A stretch of DNA of 64,000 nucleotides from Klebsiella sp. WP3-W18-ESBL-02 (lineage in GTDB: Bacteria; Pseudomonadota; Gammaproteobacteria; Enterobacterales; Enterobacteriaceae): assembly GCF_014168815.1 (NCBI RefSeq), contig NZ_AP021972.1, positions 3,596,001 to 3,660,000 on the forward strand, in the 5' to 3' direction. This document shows positions 21,141 through 29,483 of the stretch, piece after piece. The position numbers were made by a program, and so were the translations under genes. Within the stretch, counting starts at the first letter, position 1, and each line of letters opens with the position of its first letter. The notes below the pieces were generated by a model. The model made no database searches. It was not told the origin of the DNA and was given only the letters and a program-made list of their open reading frames with translations.

Positions 21141-21157
21141 TCATTGATAGCTCAAAT

Positions 21158-21186
21158 AAATAAGGCGCCTGAGGGCGCCTTATTTT
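21158..21186 (+). terminator. Terminator after dcuC
   Basis: AAATAAGGCGCC pairs with GGCGCCTTATTT around a TGAG loop. The stem is symmetrical and AT-flanked, a good intrinsic terminator between dcuC and rna. Confidence 0.8.
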
Positions 21187-21233
21187 ATTATGTAATAACG
21201 TCACTAAATGATTAAAAACGTGGAGCCAGGAAA

Positions 21234-22034
21234 ATGCTAAGGAAGAATATTGTGTCAGGATGTGCGCTGTTACTCTGCGCCGGAAGCCTTCACGCCGAGC
21301 CGCTCGTCCCGACGCAATATGGTGACTTCGATCGTTACGTACTGGCGCTCTCCTGGCAAACGGGCTTTTGTCAGAGTCAGTATGACCGCAACCGTAAAGA
21401 ACCACTGGAATGCCAACAGCCTAAAGAACTCAATAATAAGGCTGACTATTTAACGGTCCACGGGTTATGGCCGGGCCTGCCTGCCTCAATAGCCTCACGC
21501 GGGGTCGATAATAACCGCTGGATGCGCTTCGGCTGCGCCACCCGTCCCATTCCAAATATGCCGGAAGCGAAAGCCAGCCGTAAATGCGCCGCTGAAGAAA
21601 CCGGCCTGTCGCTGGAAGTGGCCAATAAACTTAACCAGGTGATGCCCGGCAGCGGTGGAAAAAGCTGCCTCGAGCGTTATGAATTTGCTAAGCACGGCGT
21701 TTGTTTTGGCTTCGATCCGGACGCCTACTTCAGCACTATGGTTCGGCTGAACGGCGACGTGAAGCAGAGCGCGCTCGGCCAGTTCCTGGCCGCCAACTAC
21801 GGTAAAACCGTAACCCGCGCCAGCTTCGATGCCGCGGTGGCCACCGCTTTCGGTCAAGAGAACGTCAAAGCCGTTAAGCTAACCTGTAACGGCAACCCGG
21901 CCTATTTGACGGAAATGCAGATTGCTATCAAATCAGCCAGCATCAACGATCCGCTGACCTCGGCCTCGCTGCTGCCACAGCCGCATCCCGGCAACTGCGG
22001 CAAACAGTTCGTGGTGGATAAAAACGGTTATTAA
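21234..22034 (+). CDS. rna: Periplasmic ribonuclease I (T2 family)
   Basis: RNase I is a non-specific endonuclease of the periplasm that yields 2',3'-cyclic phosphates. It has 266 residues with a signal peptide ending LHA-EP. The two T2-family active-site boxes are present: CAS I around HGLWPGLP and CAS II around YEFAKHGVCF. Multiple cysteines fit disulfide bonding in the periplasm. A GC-rich hairpin follows at 22041-22058. Confidence 0.95.
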   Translation: MLRKNIVSGCALLLCAGSLHAEPLVPTQYGDFDRYVLALSWQTGFCQSQYDRNRKEPLECQQPKELNNKADYLTVHGLWPGLPASIASRGVDNNRWMRFGCATRPIPNMPEAKASRKCAAEETGLSLEVANKLNQVMPGSGGKSCLERYEFAKHGVCFGFDPDAYFSTMVRLNGDVKQSALGQFLAANYGKTVTRASFDAAVATAFGQENVKAVKLTCNGNPAYLTEMQIAIKSASINDPLTSASLLPQPHPGNCGKQFVVDKNGY

Positions 22035-22040
22035 TTTCCG

Positions 22041-22060
22041 CCCCCGCGCCTGCGGGGGTT
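22041..22060 (+). terminator. GC hairpin after rna, possible terminator
   Basis: CCCCCGC (22041-22047) pairs with GCGGGGG (22052-22058) over a GCCT loop. Only TT follows, so termination may be weak. It lies between convergent rna and the hydrolase pseudogene. Confidence 0.45.
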
Positions 22061-22068
22061 AAACGCCC

Positions 22069-22899
22069 CTACTTCTGAATAAAGGCCAGCAGATCGTCAT
22101 TGATCTGGTGCTTATGGGTGGTGCAGATCCCGTGCGAACCGCCTTTATATACCTTCAGTTCAGCGTCCGGCAGCAGCTGCGCTGCCACCTTCCCGCAGGT
22201 TTCAAACGGCACAATCTGATCGTCATCACCGTGAATCACCAGCGTCGGGATAGTCATCTTACGCAGGTCCTCACGCAGATCGGTTTCTGAAAAAGCTTTA
22301 ATACAATCGTAGAGCGCTTTAATCGAGCCCTGAAGGCCCTGCTCAACAAACCCTTCACGCACCGCTTTCGACTCTTTGGCTCCCGGGCGGTTATAGCCAT
22401 AAAATGCCGCCGTCAGCTCATAAAAGAACCCACCGCGATCTTCCACCACCCCGTTACGAATGCCGTCAAAGACCTCCGCTGGCACGCCGTTCGGGTTAAA
22501 ATCGGTTTTCACCATAATCGGCGTGACGGCACCAATCAGCACCGCTTTCGCTACCCGGCTGGTTCCATGGCGACCGATGTAGCGAGCGACTTCGCCGCCG
22601 CCGGTAGAGTGCCCGACATGCACCGCATCTTTCAGGTTAAGGTGCGCCGTTAACTAGGCCAAATCATCGGCATACTGATCCATATTATGCCCGTCCCATG
22701 GCTGCGCAGAACGTCCGTGGCCTCGTCTATCGTGGGCAATCACACGATACCCTTTTGACCCCAGATACAGCATCTGATCCTCAAACGCATCAGACGTCAA
22801 CGGCCAGCCGTGGCTAAATACGATTGGCTGTCCGCTCCCCCAATCTTTAAACCAGAGATAACTACCATCTTTCAGGGTCAGTTTATCGAAACCGCTCAT
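22069..22899 (-). pseudogene. Alpha/beta hydrolase (chloroperoxidase-like) broken by one amber codon
   Basis: A 276-codon frame encoding a non-haem chloroperoxidase/esterase-type alpha/beta hydrolase. The start at 22899 (MSGFDKLTL) follows GGAG. The nucleophile elbow GHSTGGGE, an acid in HGDDDQIVPFE and a His in KGGSHGICT form a complete catalytic triad. A TAG at 22654-22656 interrupts it after codon 81, between DDLA and LTAHLNL, where relatives usually have Gln or a similar residue; CAG to TAG would explain it. The frame is otherwise intact, so the lesion is recent, is suppressed, or is a sequencing error. It is not present between rna and rnk in E. coli. Confidence 0.85.
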
Positions 22900-23133
22900 A
22901 CGATCTCCTGTACTTTGAGGACGCTGCCAGGCGCAGCCTAAAAAGAATAATCCAGATTTATAGGTTGCGATGTATTTCGCATAAATTTCACACAACGAAA
23001 ATTATTGCCATCTGCGAATGTGCGCTGCATCACTTCAAACCTGACGCCAGGATCAGTATGATGGAAGCAGATGAACCCTTGCCGCTGGCGGTGAGGGTTT
23101 TCTTTTGGATAATCGATAGACATGGAGTAAATA

Positions 23134-23544
23134 ATGACCCGACCTGCCATCATTATTAATGAGTTCGATGCCGAGCGTATCGACCGCCTGCTTGAGCAAT
23201 CTGCTTACGCAAATTCCCCGGTGGCGAGCGCGCTAAACGACGAGCTGGATCGTGCCCAGATGTGTGCCCCAGAGGACATGCCGCACGACGTAGTGAGTAT
23301 GAATAGCCAGGTCAGATTCCGCGATCTCACCACCGGCGAAGAGCGCGTACGCACGCTGGTCTTCCCGGCGCAGATGACCGACAGCAGCAGCCAGCTTTCG
23401 GTGATGGCTCCGGTTGGCGCAGCCCTGCTCGGCCTGCGTGCAGGTAGCACCATTCACTGGGAGTTACCGGGCGGTGCATCAACACATCTGGAAGTGCTTG
23501 AACTGCTTTATCAGCCGGAAGCCGCCGGCGAATTTCACCGCTAA
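23134..23544 (+). CDS. rnk: Regulator of nucleoside diphosphate kinase Rnk
   Basis: A 136-residue GreA/GreB-related protein that binds RNA polymerase, named for its effect on nucleoside diphosphate levels. It has a short N-terminal helical region (shorter than the Gre coiled coil) and a C-terminal FKBP-like GreA domain ([22 protein letters not shown]). Length equals that of E. coli. ybdR, which lies next to rnk in K-12, is missing here. Confidence 0.94.
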   Translation: MTRPAIIINEFDAERIDRLLEQSAYANSPVASALNDELDRAQMCAPEDMPHDVVSMNSQVRFRDLTTGEERVRTLVFPAQMTDSSSQLSVMAPVGAALLGLRAGSTIHWELPGGASTHLEVLELLYQPEAAGEFHR

Positions 23545-23708
23545 TTCTGTGCCGAAATGATTAAAGGGGATGCCATGCATCCTCTTTCTGTCCCCGCCTG
23601 ACCAAACTTTACAACGCCCCTCCGCGAGATAAACTATTTTGCGAACTAAATGACATATTCAAAATGCATTATGTGTTTTGATAGTTCTATAAAGACAAGG
23701 AGGAGCCT

Positions 23709-24137
23709 ATGTACAAAACAATCATTATGCCCGTTGATGTTTTTGAGATGGAGTTAAGCGACAAAGCGATTCGTCACGCGGAGTTTTTAGCCCAGCAGGA
23801 TGGCATTATCCACCTACTACACGTTCTGCCCGGTTCGGCAAGCTACACCATGAGCCGCTTTGCCGCCGATCTGCGCCGCTTTGAAGAGCATTTACAGCAG
23901 GAGGCGGAAACCCGGCTGACCACCATGGTGAGTCATTTCACGATCGACCCTTCCCGTATTAAGCTGCATGTCCGGGTGGGCAACGTGCGCGATGCGGTGA
24001 ACGAACTGGCGGAAGAGCTCAACGCCGATATGGTGGTAATTGGTTCTCGTAATCCGTCTATCAGTACCCACCTGCTGGGGTCTAACGCCTCCAGCGTGAT
24101 TCGCCACGCTAACATTCCCGTGCTGGTTGTGCGCTAA
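23709..24137 (+). CDS. uspG: Universal stress protein UspG
   Basis: A 142-residue universal stress protein (UspFG class). It has an N-terminal [11 protein letters not shown] strand and the nucleotide-binding motif G-2x-G-9x-G-S/T near the C-terminus ([22 protein letters not shown]). It probably binds ATP as a dimer. A strong ribosome site (AAGGAGGA) precedes it. It is monocistronic and convergent with ahpF. Confidence 0.95.
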   Translation: MYKTIIMPVDVFEMELSDKAIRHAEFLAQQDGIIHLLHVLPGSASYTMSRFAADLRRFEEHLQQEAETRLTTMVSHFTIDPSRIKLHVRVGNVRDAVNELAEELNADMVVIGSRNPSISTHLLGSNASSVIRHANIPVLVVR

Positions 24138-24155
24138 CGTTAACTGCGCGGTATA

Positions 24156-24183
24156 AAAAAAGGCCACCTTTCGGTGGCCTTTG
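24156..24183. terminator. Bidirectional terminator between uspG and ahpF
   Basis: AAAGGCCACC pairs with GGTGGCCTTT around TTTC, with an A-run before and Ts after. The orientation suits both convergent genes. Confidence 0.8.
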
Positions 24184-24207
24184 ACATTGCAGGTATTGTC
24201 TTCTTTT

Positions 24208-25773
24208 TTATGCTGTTTTGGTGCGAATCAGATAATCGAACGCGCTCAGTGACGCTTTTGCACCTTCGCCGGCGGCGATAATAATTTGTTTGTACGGCAC
24301 GGTAGTACAGTCGCCAGCGGCAAATACGCCCTTAACGTTCGTTTCGCATTTCGCATCGATGATAATCTCACCCATACGGTTACGCTCAACCGCCCCTTCC
24401 AGCCAGGTTGTGTTCGGCAACAGACCAATCTGGACAAAGATCCCCGCCAGCGCGACGTGATGTTCGTCGCCGCTCACGCGGTCGCGATACTGCAGACCGG
24501 TCACTTTGGTGCCGTCACCTTTCACTTCGGTGGTCTGGGCATTGAGAATAATGTCGACGTTTTTCAGGCTACGCACTTTATCTTGCAGGACCTGATCGGC
24601 CTTCATTTCCGGCGCAAATTCCAGCAACGTAACGTGTTCAACCACGCCCGCCAGGTCGATGGCCGCTTCCACGCCCGAGTTGCCGCCGCCAATGACCGCC
24701 ACGCGCTTGCCTTTAAACAGCGGGCCGTCGCAGTGCGGGCAATAGGTTACGCCTTTGGTACGGTACTGATCTTCGCCCGGTACGTTCATGTTGCGCCATT
24801 TTGCACCGGTAGCAATAATGATGCTGCGTGCTTTCAGCACCGCGCCGGAGGCCGTTTCAATCTGATGCAGGCCACCTTCAACCGCAGCAGGCACCAGCTT
24901 AGACGCGCTCTGGGAATCAATCACATCGACGTTGTATTCACTAACGTGCGCCTTCAGCGCGCCTGCCAGCTTCTGACCTTCGGTTTTCGGCACGGAAATG
25001 TAGTTTTCGATATCGACGGTATCCAGCACCTGGCCGCCAAAACGCTCGCCCATCAGGCCGGTACGAATCCCTTTACGCGCAGAGTAAACCGCCGCCGCCG
25101 CGCCAGACGGGCCGGAGCCAACAATCAGCACATCATACGCATCGCGCTTATTCAGCTCTTCCGCCGCGCGTTTTTCCGCGCCGGTGTCAACTTTCGCGAC
25201 GATTTCCGCCAGCGTCATACGGCCCTGACCAAATTCCTGGCCATTCACGTAGACCGCCGGGACGCCCATCACGTTACGTTCGGTGATTTCATTCTGGAAA
25301 GTACCGCCGTCGATTGCCGTATGCTTGATGCGCGGGTTCAGCACCGACATCAGGTTCAGCGCCTGCACAACGTCCGGACAGTTATGGCACGACAGTGAAT
25401 AGTAGGTTTCAAATTCAAAATCACCGTCGATGTCGCGAATCTGCTCCAGCAGAGACTGCGCCTCTTTCGAGGGATGACCGCCGGTCCACAGCAGCGCCAG
25501 AACCAGAGAAGTGAACTCGTGACCCAGCGGAGAGCCGGCAAAACGCGGGCCCTGGTGAGAGCCGGGATTTGTAATCAGGAACGACGGCTTACGCACCGCC
25601 AGGTCGTTATCTTGTTTGAAGGTGACCTTATCTGACAGTTCAGCGATTTCAGCCAACAGTTCCTTGATCTCTGCCGATTTAGCGCTGTCGTCCAGCGTGG
25701 CAATCAGCTCAACAGGTTTGGTCAGCTTCTCAAGGTAAGCCTTGAGCTGGGTTTTCATGTTGGTGTCGAGCAT
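24208..25773 (-). CDS. ahpF: Alkyl hydroperoxide reductase subunit F
   Basis: AhpF is an FAD flavoprotein that passes electrons from NADH to AhpC. At 521 residues it equals E. coli in length. The N-terminal double thioredoxin-fold domain carries the CHNC redox centre (about residues 129-132). The thioredoxin-reductase-like part has [10 protein letters not shown] (FAD), CPHC (about residues 345-348) and [10 protein letters not shown] (NADH). It lies downstream of ahpC on the same strand, 183 bp away, with a hairpin and a REP element between them. Confidence 0.98.
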   Translation of the reverse strand: MLDTNMKTQLKAYLEKLTKPVELIATLDDSAKSAEIKELLAEIAELSDKVTFKQDNDLAVRKPSFLITNPGSHQGPRFAGSPLGHEFTSLVLALLWTGGHPSKEAQSLLEQIRDIDGDFEFETYYSLSCHNCPDVVQALNLMSVLNPRIKHTAIDGGTFQNEITERNVMGVPAVYVNGQEFGQGRMTLAEIVAKVDTGAEKRAAEELNKRDAYDVLIVGSGPSGAAAAVYSARKGIRTGLMGERFGGQVLDTVDIENYISVPKTEGQKLAGALKAHVSEYNVDVIDSQSASKLVPAAVEGGLHQIETASGAVLKARSIIIATGAKWRNMNVPGEDQYRTKGVTYCPHCDGPLFKGKRVAVIGGGNSGVEAAIDLAGVVEHVTLLEFAPEMKADQVLQDKVRSLKNVDIILNAQTTEVKGDGTKVTGLQYRDRVSGDEHHVALAGIFVQIGLLPNTTWLEGAVERNRMGEIIIDAKCETNVKGVFAAGDCTTVPYKQIIIAAGEGAKASLSAFDYLIRTKTA

Positions 25774-25794
25774 TTTTATCTCCTGGGCTTAAAA

Positions 25795-25852
25795 CATCAT
25801 CATGCAAGCGGCCACATACGAGCTGCCTCTGTAAGCAACTTGCATCATGATG
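25795..25852 (-). repeat. Imperfect hairpin in the ahpC-ahpF intergenic region
   Basis: CATCATCATGCAAG (25795-25808) and CTTGCATCATGATG (25839-25852) pair at 12 of 14 positions around a 30 nt loop. It is just upstream of ahpF and could affect mRNA processing or the relative output of the two subunits. Confidence 0.5.
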
Positions 25853-25885
25853 CTGGAATAAAACAGGCGCAGAGGTGCGCCTGTG

Positions 25886-25950
25886 GGATGCCGGACGGTG
25901 CTGCGTTTATCCGGCCTACAGGCTGTAGGCCGGTGCCGTGCCGCCGGGCA
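25886..25950. repeat. REP-type element between ahpC and ahpF
   Basis: Contains GCCGGACGGTGC...TTTATCCGGCCTAC followed by GTAGGCCGG, the usual enterobacterial REP core and an inverted partial copy. Such palindromes between operon genes often protect upstream mRNA from 3' exonucleases, which would favour the higher AhpC level. Confidence 0.7.
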
Positions 25951-25956
25951 GACGAC

Positions 25957-26520
25957 TTAGATTTTGCCTACCAGGTCTAAAGATGGCGCCAGAGTGGCTT
26001 CACCTTCTTTCCATTTAGCCGGGCACACTTCACCTGGGTGGGAAGCAACATACTGAGCGGCTTTGATTTTACGCAGCAGGTCAGATGCGTCACGGCCGAT
26101 ACCTTCAGCGGTAACTTCGATAGCCTGAATGATACCCTGTGGGTCAACAACGAAGGTCGCACGGTCGGCCAGGCCTTCATCTTCACGCATGTTGTCGAAG
26201 TTACGGGTCAGGGCGCCAGTCGGGTCGCCGATCATCGCATATTTGATTTTGGCGATAGTCTCAGAGCTGCTGTGCCATGCTTTATGGGTGAAGTGGGTAT
26301 CGGTAGAAACGGAGTACACGTCTACGCCCAGCTTCTGCAGTTCTTCGTAATGGTCAGCAACGTCGCCCAGTTCGGTCGGGCAAACGAAAGTGAAGTCAGC
26401 CGGATAGAAGAAGAACACGCTCCAGCGGCCTTCGGTATCTTTCTCGGTCACTTCTACGAATTCACCGTTTTTGAACGCCTGGTTTTTGAAAGGTTTGATT
26501 TTAGTATTAATTAATGACAT
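25957..26520 (-). CDS. ahpC: Alkyl hydroperoxide reductase subunit C (peroxiredoxin)
   Basis: A typical 2-Cys peroxiredoxin and the main scavenger of endogenous hydrogen peroxide. It has 187 residues. The peroxidatic Cys47 is in FVCPTE and the resolving Cys166 in GEVCPAKW. It is recycled by AhpF, encoded next. The start at 26520 follows a GGAGG ribosome site. Sequence is nearly identical to E. coli AhpC. Confidence 0.98.
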   Translation of the reverse strand: MSLINTKIKPFKNQAFKNGEFVEVTEKDTEGRWSVFFFYPADFTFVCPTELGDVADHYEELQKLGVDVYSVSTDTHFTHKAWHSSSETIAKIKYAMIGDPTGALTRNFDNMREDEGLADRATFVVDPQGIIQAIEVTAEGIGRDASDLLRKIKAAQYVASHPGEVCPAKWKEGEATLAPSLDLVGKI

Positions 26521-26578
26521 CGAGTACTTCCTCCGTGTTTTCGTTGAGGTCTAAGTTAACGAACTTTTCCTGATTCGA

Positions 26579-26620
26579 CCAATGCGTTTACATTATCAAA
26601 TCAATAAGCGTTATCTAACA
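26579..26620 (-). promoter_or_regulatory. ahpC: ahpC upstream region with OxyR-like ATAA/TGAT spacing
   Basis: On the minus strand, GATAACGCTTATTGATTTGATAAT lies about 60-100 bp upstream of ahpC. The repeated ATA(A/G)-type tetramers at roughly 7 bp spacing resemble the loose OxyR motif, and E. coli ahpC is OxyR-activated from this position. The match is not strong enough to call by eye alone. Confidence 0.45.
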
Positions 26621-26685
26621 ACCGGAACAAGACAGCTTTGTGAACCAGTATCGAGGATACGCACAAATCGCCCATCCCCAGACGT

Positions 26686-26833
26686 AAAAAGGCCGCAACA
26701 GAGGCGGCCCGATTACCTGAGTCACCCGCGGGTGAGCTCAGCGCCAGCGATGCTGGCTTGCGTGTTGCGCTCTACATAACCTTAACAAAGGCTGTAACAG
26801 CCTCCTGATTACATCATCCCCTTTCATTCGGGG
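26686..26833 (-). ncRNA. Candidate structured RNA upstream of ahpC, ending in a terminator
   Basis: Read on the minus strand there are four stem-loops (26818-26833, 26789-26803, 26743-26757, 26717-26741) and then a terminator: GGCCGC/GCGGCC stem at 26691-26709 followed by five Ts (26690-26686). The 26717-26741 hairpin has two 5 bp helices split by a bulge. This order is that of an sRNA or leader RNA ending upstream of the ahpC promoter. I recognise no known RNA family, and no clear promoter is visible; it may also be a degraded gene remnant. Confidence 0.4.
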
Positions 26834-26920
26834 CAATCTGCACAACGTCGGTCTTATCTATGGTTGTGATAGGTTATCTCGTTGCAACTCAACGACACAC
26901 TGATTTTACAGAGGTTTTAC

Positions 26921-27025
26921 ATGCTAAACCGAACTTTACCGGCACCGTATCTCAAGGAGCGTCCCTGGCCCCCATCACGAGATGAAAGGACCGACAAATT
27001 ATTCATATTCACTCTTCTATATTAA
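26921..27025 (+). CDS. Possible 34-residue small protein
   Basis: An ATG at 26921 preceded by AGAGG at a good distance opens a 34-codon frame ending TAA at 27025. The peptide is Pro/Arg-rich in the middle with a short hydrophobic end (LFIFTLLY). I recognise no family. It may be a real small ORF, a leader peptide, or chance. Confidence 0.25.
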   Translation: MLNRTLPAPYLKERPWPPSRDERTDKLFIFTLLY

Positions 27026-27028
27026 TTT

Positions 27029-27049
27029 AATATTCGTTTTATGAATAAT
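27029..27049. promoter_or_regulatory. Dyad upstream of ybdO, candidate LysR operator
   Basis: AATATTC (27029-27035) and GAATAAT (27043-27049) are inverted with a 7 bp spacer and one mismatch. They lie about 170 bp upstream of ybdO. The 7 bp spacing equals that of the dyad upstream of the paralogue ybeF. Confidence 0.4.
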
Positions 27050-27218
27050 CATTTACCCATAACGTCCATTCATTTTTTACCTTTCTTGTTTTGCAGTAGA
27101 TAATATAGAGAGTCTGATATATATTAAGCATGGATTTAGGCATTTTTAAGTTTTACGAACACATGGATTGTGGTTTCAGAGGTAAATGAATATACCTCCC
27201 AATATAAAAGGATAAACT

Positions 27219-28109
27219 ATGGCTAATCTTTATGATTTAAAACGATTTGACCTCAATTTACTGGTTATTTTTGAGTGTATATACCAGCACCTCAGCATCA
27301 GTAAAGCCGCCGAAACGCTCTTTATTACGCCCTCCGCCGTCAGTCAGTCTCTGCAACGCCTGCGAACGCAGCTAAACGATCCGCTCTTTGTCCGTGCCGG
27401 CAAAGGGATCACCCCCACAACCGTCGCGGTGAATCTGCATCATCATCTGTCTGAGAACCTGAATCAGATAGAGCAAACAATTAACATGATGGAAAATTCC
27501 ACGCTGGATAAGCGATTTATTATTTATGGCCCGCAGGTCTATTTCTCCGAAAAATTTACCGTGATGATCGGTCAGTTATTACGTGAACCCAATCTGAACG
27601 TCGAATACCATGATTTTTCGGGAGCCAATGACAATGTCGAAAATTTATTAACCTATCGCAAAGCCGATATCGTGTTTACCACCTCCCCGCTCAGCAACCG
27701 GGCGTTGGTATGCGAGCCCTTTATTGAGATTCCGACGGTACTGGTCAGCCGTAACGATCACCCCCGACTTGGCGATTTTGCTTCGATTGACGAAGTGCTC
27801 AATGAAAGTTTCACCTTTTATGACACTCAGGATAGCGGAATTAAACAGTACCAGTATGCTAGCGAAAACTTTCTCATGGAACGTCGGTGCGCTTTTCGCT
27901 CGTCATCGCTCACGGCCATTATCAGCACCATTCATCACACGGATCTGATCGGCCTGTTGCCTCTGACTATGTTTAATGTCTTTAAAGATACCTTAGCGCT
28001 TAAGCGCATTACGCTTTCGGTCGAACTGCCTAAAATCACGATTTATAAAGTATACAACCGCTCAGTATTGCACAGTGAAATATTCACCAAAATAATAAAT
28101 GCGATTTAA
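27219..28109 (+). CDS. ybdO: LysR-family regulator YbdO
   Basis: A LysR-type regulator of 296 residues. The winged helix-turn-helix (KAAETLFITPSAVSQSLQRLR) is nearly identical to E. coli YbdO, while the ligand domain is much more diverged. It is a paralogue of ybeF in this window (shared DLNLLxIFE and DPLFxRxGxGxTPT). The gene and its upstream are AT-rich against the neighbours, a common sign of an H-NS-silenced or acquired gene. It is followed by ybdN after 150 bp, on the same strand. Confidence 0.88.
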   Translation: MANLYDLKRFDLNLLVIFECIYQHLSISKAAETLFITPSAVSQSLQRLRTQLNDPLFVRAGKGITPTTVAVNLHHHLSENLNQIEQTINMMENSTLDKRFIIYGPQVYFSEKFTVMIGQLLREPNLNVEYHDFSGANDNVENLLTYRKADIVFTTSPLSNRALVCEPFIEIPTVLVSRNDHPRLGDFASIDEVLNESFTFYDTQDSGIKQYQYASENFLMERRCAFRSSSLTAIISTIHHTDLIGLLPLTMFNVFKDTLALKRITLSVELPKITIYKVYNRSVLHSEIFTKIINAI

Positions 28110-28259
28110 ATCAGACATAATAAAAATATAAATAAGCACAAAGTAAAATTAACGCTGACAAAACAGAAGTTGGTAGCATTTTATTTAACAAGCTGACTTA
28201 ACTCTATTGTATTATATCATCCATGTTTAGTTGAACTCTCGATCAAGGATGGCCAGAGT

Positions 28260-29483
28260 ATGCCCATGGTCAAACTCCCGTTAACGCAATCGGTACTGGA
28301 TGCGGCTCAGGAACGCATCGTCTGGACATTAACTAATTTTTCCCGCGTTTGCGTCTCATTTTCTGGCGGTAAAGATTCAACGGTGATGCTGCATTTAACC
28401 GCGCAGGCCGCGCGAGCAATAGGGAAGAAAATCAGTATTCTGTTTATAGACTGGGAAGCACAATTTTCCTATACCATCAGCCACTGCGAAAAATTACGCG
28501 AACAATACCAGGATGTTATCGATTGTTTTTACTGGGTTGCCTTACCGCTCACCACGCAAAATTCACTCACCCAATTTACCCCTGAATGGCAATGCTGGGA
28601 GCCGGGCATCAAATGGGTCCGGCAGCCGCCGCAGGATGCCATTACCGACCCCGCCTTCTTTTCTTTTTACGAGACGGGCATGACCTTTGAACGGTTCGTC
28701 CAGAAATTTGCCGAGTGGTTTTCCCGACAGCGCCCGGCGGCGGTGCTGGTCGGGATCCGCGCAGACGAATCCTATAACCGCTTTTTGACTATTGCCTCGC
28801 AGCGCAAACGCCGTTTTGCCGATGACAAACCCTGGACCACCATCGCACCCGGCAACCACGCCTGGTACGTCTACCCGATATACGACTGGAAAACCGCCGA
28901 TATCTGGACATGGTTCGCCCGCACCCAACAGCCCTACAACCCGCTCTACGACCTGATGTATCAAGCGGGCGTCCCGCTACGCTATATGCGCATCTGCGAA
29001 CCGTTTGGCCCGGAGCAGCGTCAAGGGCTATGGCTGTATCACGTACTGGAACCGGATCGCTGGGCGGATATGTGTCAGCGGGTCAGCGGTGTACACAGCG
29101 GCGGCATGTATGCCGGGCAGGACAATCAGTTTTACGGTCACCGTAAGCTCGAAAAACCGGGAAACCACAGCTGGCGCAGCTACGCCCATTTCCTGCTGAG
29201 CAGCATGCCGGAATCCACCGCCGACCATTATCGCAACAAAATCGCCGTCTACCTGCACTGGTACCAAAAACAGGGCTGGGAAGACATTCCAGACGAGCAG
29301 GAAAAAGATCTCGGTTCAAAAGATATCCCGTCGTGGCGACGGATTTGTAAGGTGTTGTTAAACAATGATTACTGGTGCCGCATGCTGTCATTCAGCCCCA
29401 CCAAAGCCAATCACTATCAGCGCTATCGCGCGCGCATGGAACAAAAGCGTCAGCAATGGGGAATCTTATGCGACAAAAACTAA
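28260..29483 (+). CDS. ybdN: PAPS-reductase-like PP-loop protein YbdN (IbrA-like)
   Basis: A 407-residue member of the adenine-nucleotide alpha hydrolase (PP-loop) superfamily related to PAPS reductase. The ATP-binding loop SGGKDS is at residues 35-40. A C-terminal region (about residue 200 on, DUF3440 type from memory) is conserved with E. coli YbdN, including MRICEPFGPEQRQGLW. There is no classical PAPS-reductase C-terminal CGLH motif, so sulfate assimilation is unlikely. With ybdM it forms the IbrA/IbrB type of pair, linked in E. coli to control of immunoglobulin-binding protein genes. The molecular activity is unknown. Confidence 0.88.
   Translation: MPMVKLPLTQSVLDAAQERIVWTLTNFSRVCVSFSGGKDSTVMLHLTAQAARAIGKKISILFIDWEAQFSYTISHCEKLREQYQDVIDCFYWVALPLTTQNSLTQFTPEWQCWEPGIKWVRQPPQDAITDPAFFSFYETGMTFERFVQKFAEWFSRQRPAAVLVGIRADESYNRFLTIASQRKRRFADDKPWTTIAPGNHAWYVYPIYDWKTADIWTWFARTQQPYNPLYDLMYQAGVPLRYMRICEPFGPEQRQGLWLYHVLEPDRWADMCQRVSGVHSGGMYAGQDNQFYGHRKLEKPGNHSWRSYAHFLLSSMPESTADHYRNKIAVYLHWYQKQGWEDIPDEQEKDLGSKDIPSWRRICKVLLNNDYWCRMLSFSPTKANHYQRYRARMEQKRQQWGILCDKN

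Larger units (their letters stand above)
26521..27218. other. Gene-poor region between ahpC and ybdO (dsbG position)
   Basis: About 700 bp in which no established gene is visible. In E. coli K-12 the divergent dsbG gene sits here. It holds the ahpC promoter (26521-26640), a minus-strand terminator and stacked hairpins (26686-26833), a possible 34-codon ORF (26921-27025) and a strongly AT-rich ybdO promoter segment (about 27000-27218). The elements are listed separately. Confidence 0.7.

Noticed and set aside
24286..25398. 370-codon plus-strand frame
   Set aside because: It lies wholly antisense to ahpF, whose product is nearly identical to E. coli AhpF. The translated sequence is Arg/His-rich and has no family resemblance.
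26582..26779. 65-codon plus-strand frame upstream of ahpC
   Set aside because: It overlaps the ahpC promoter and the minus-strand terminator, lacks a ribosome site and resembles no known protein.
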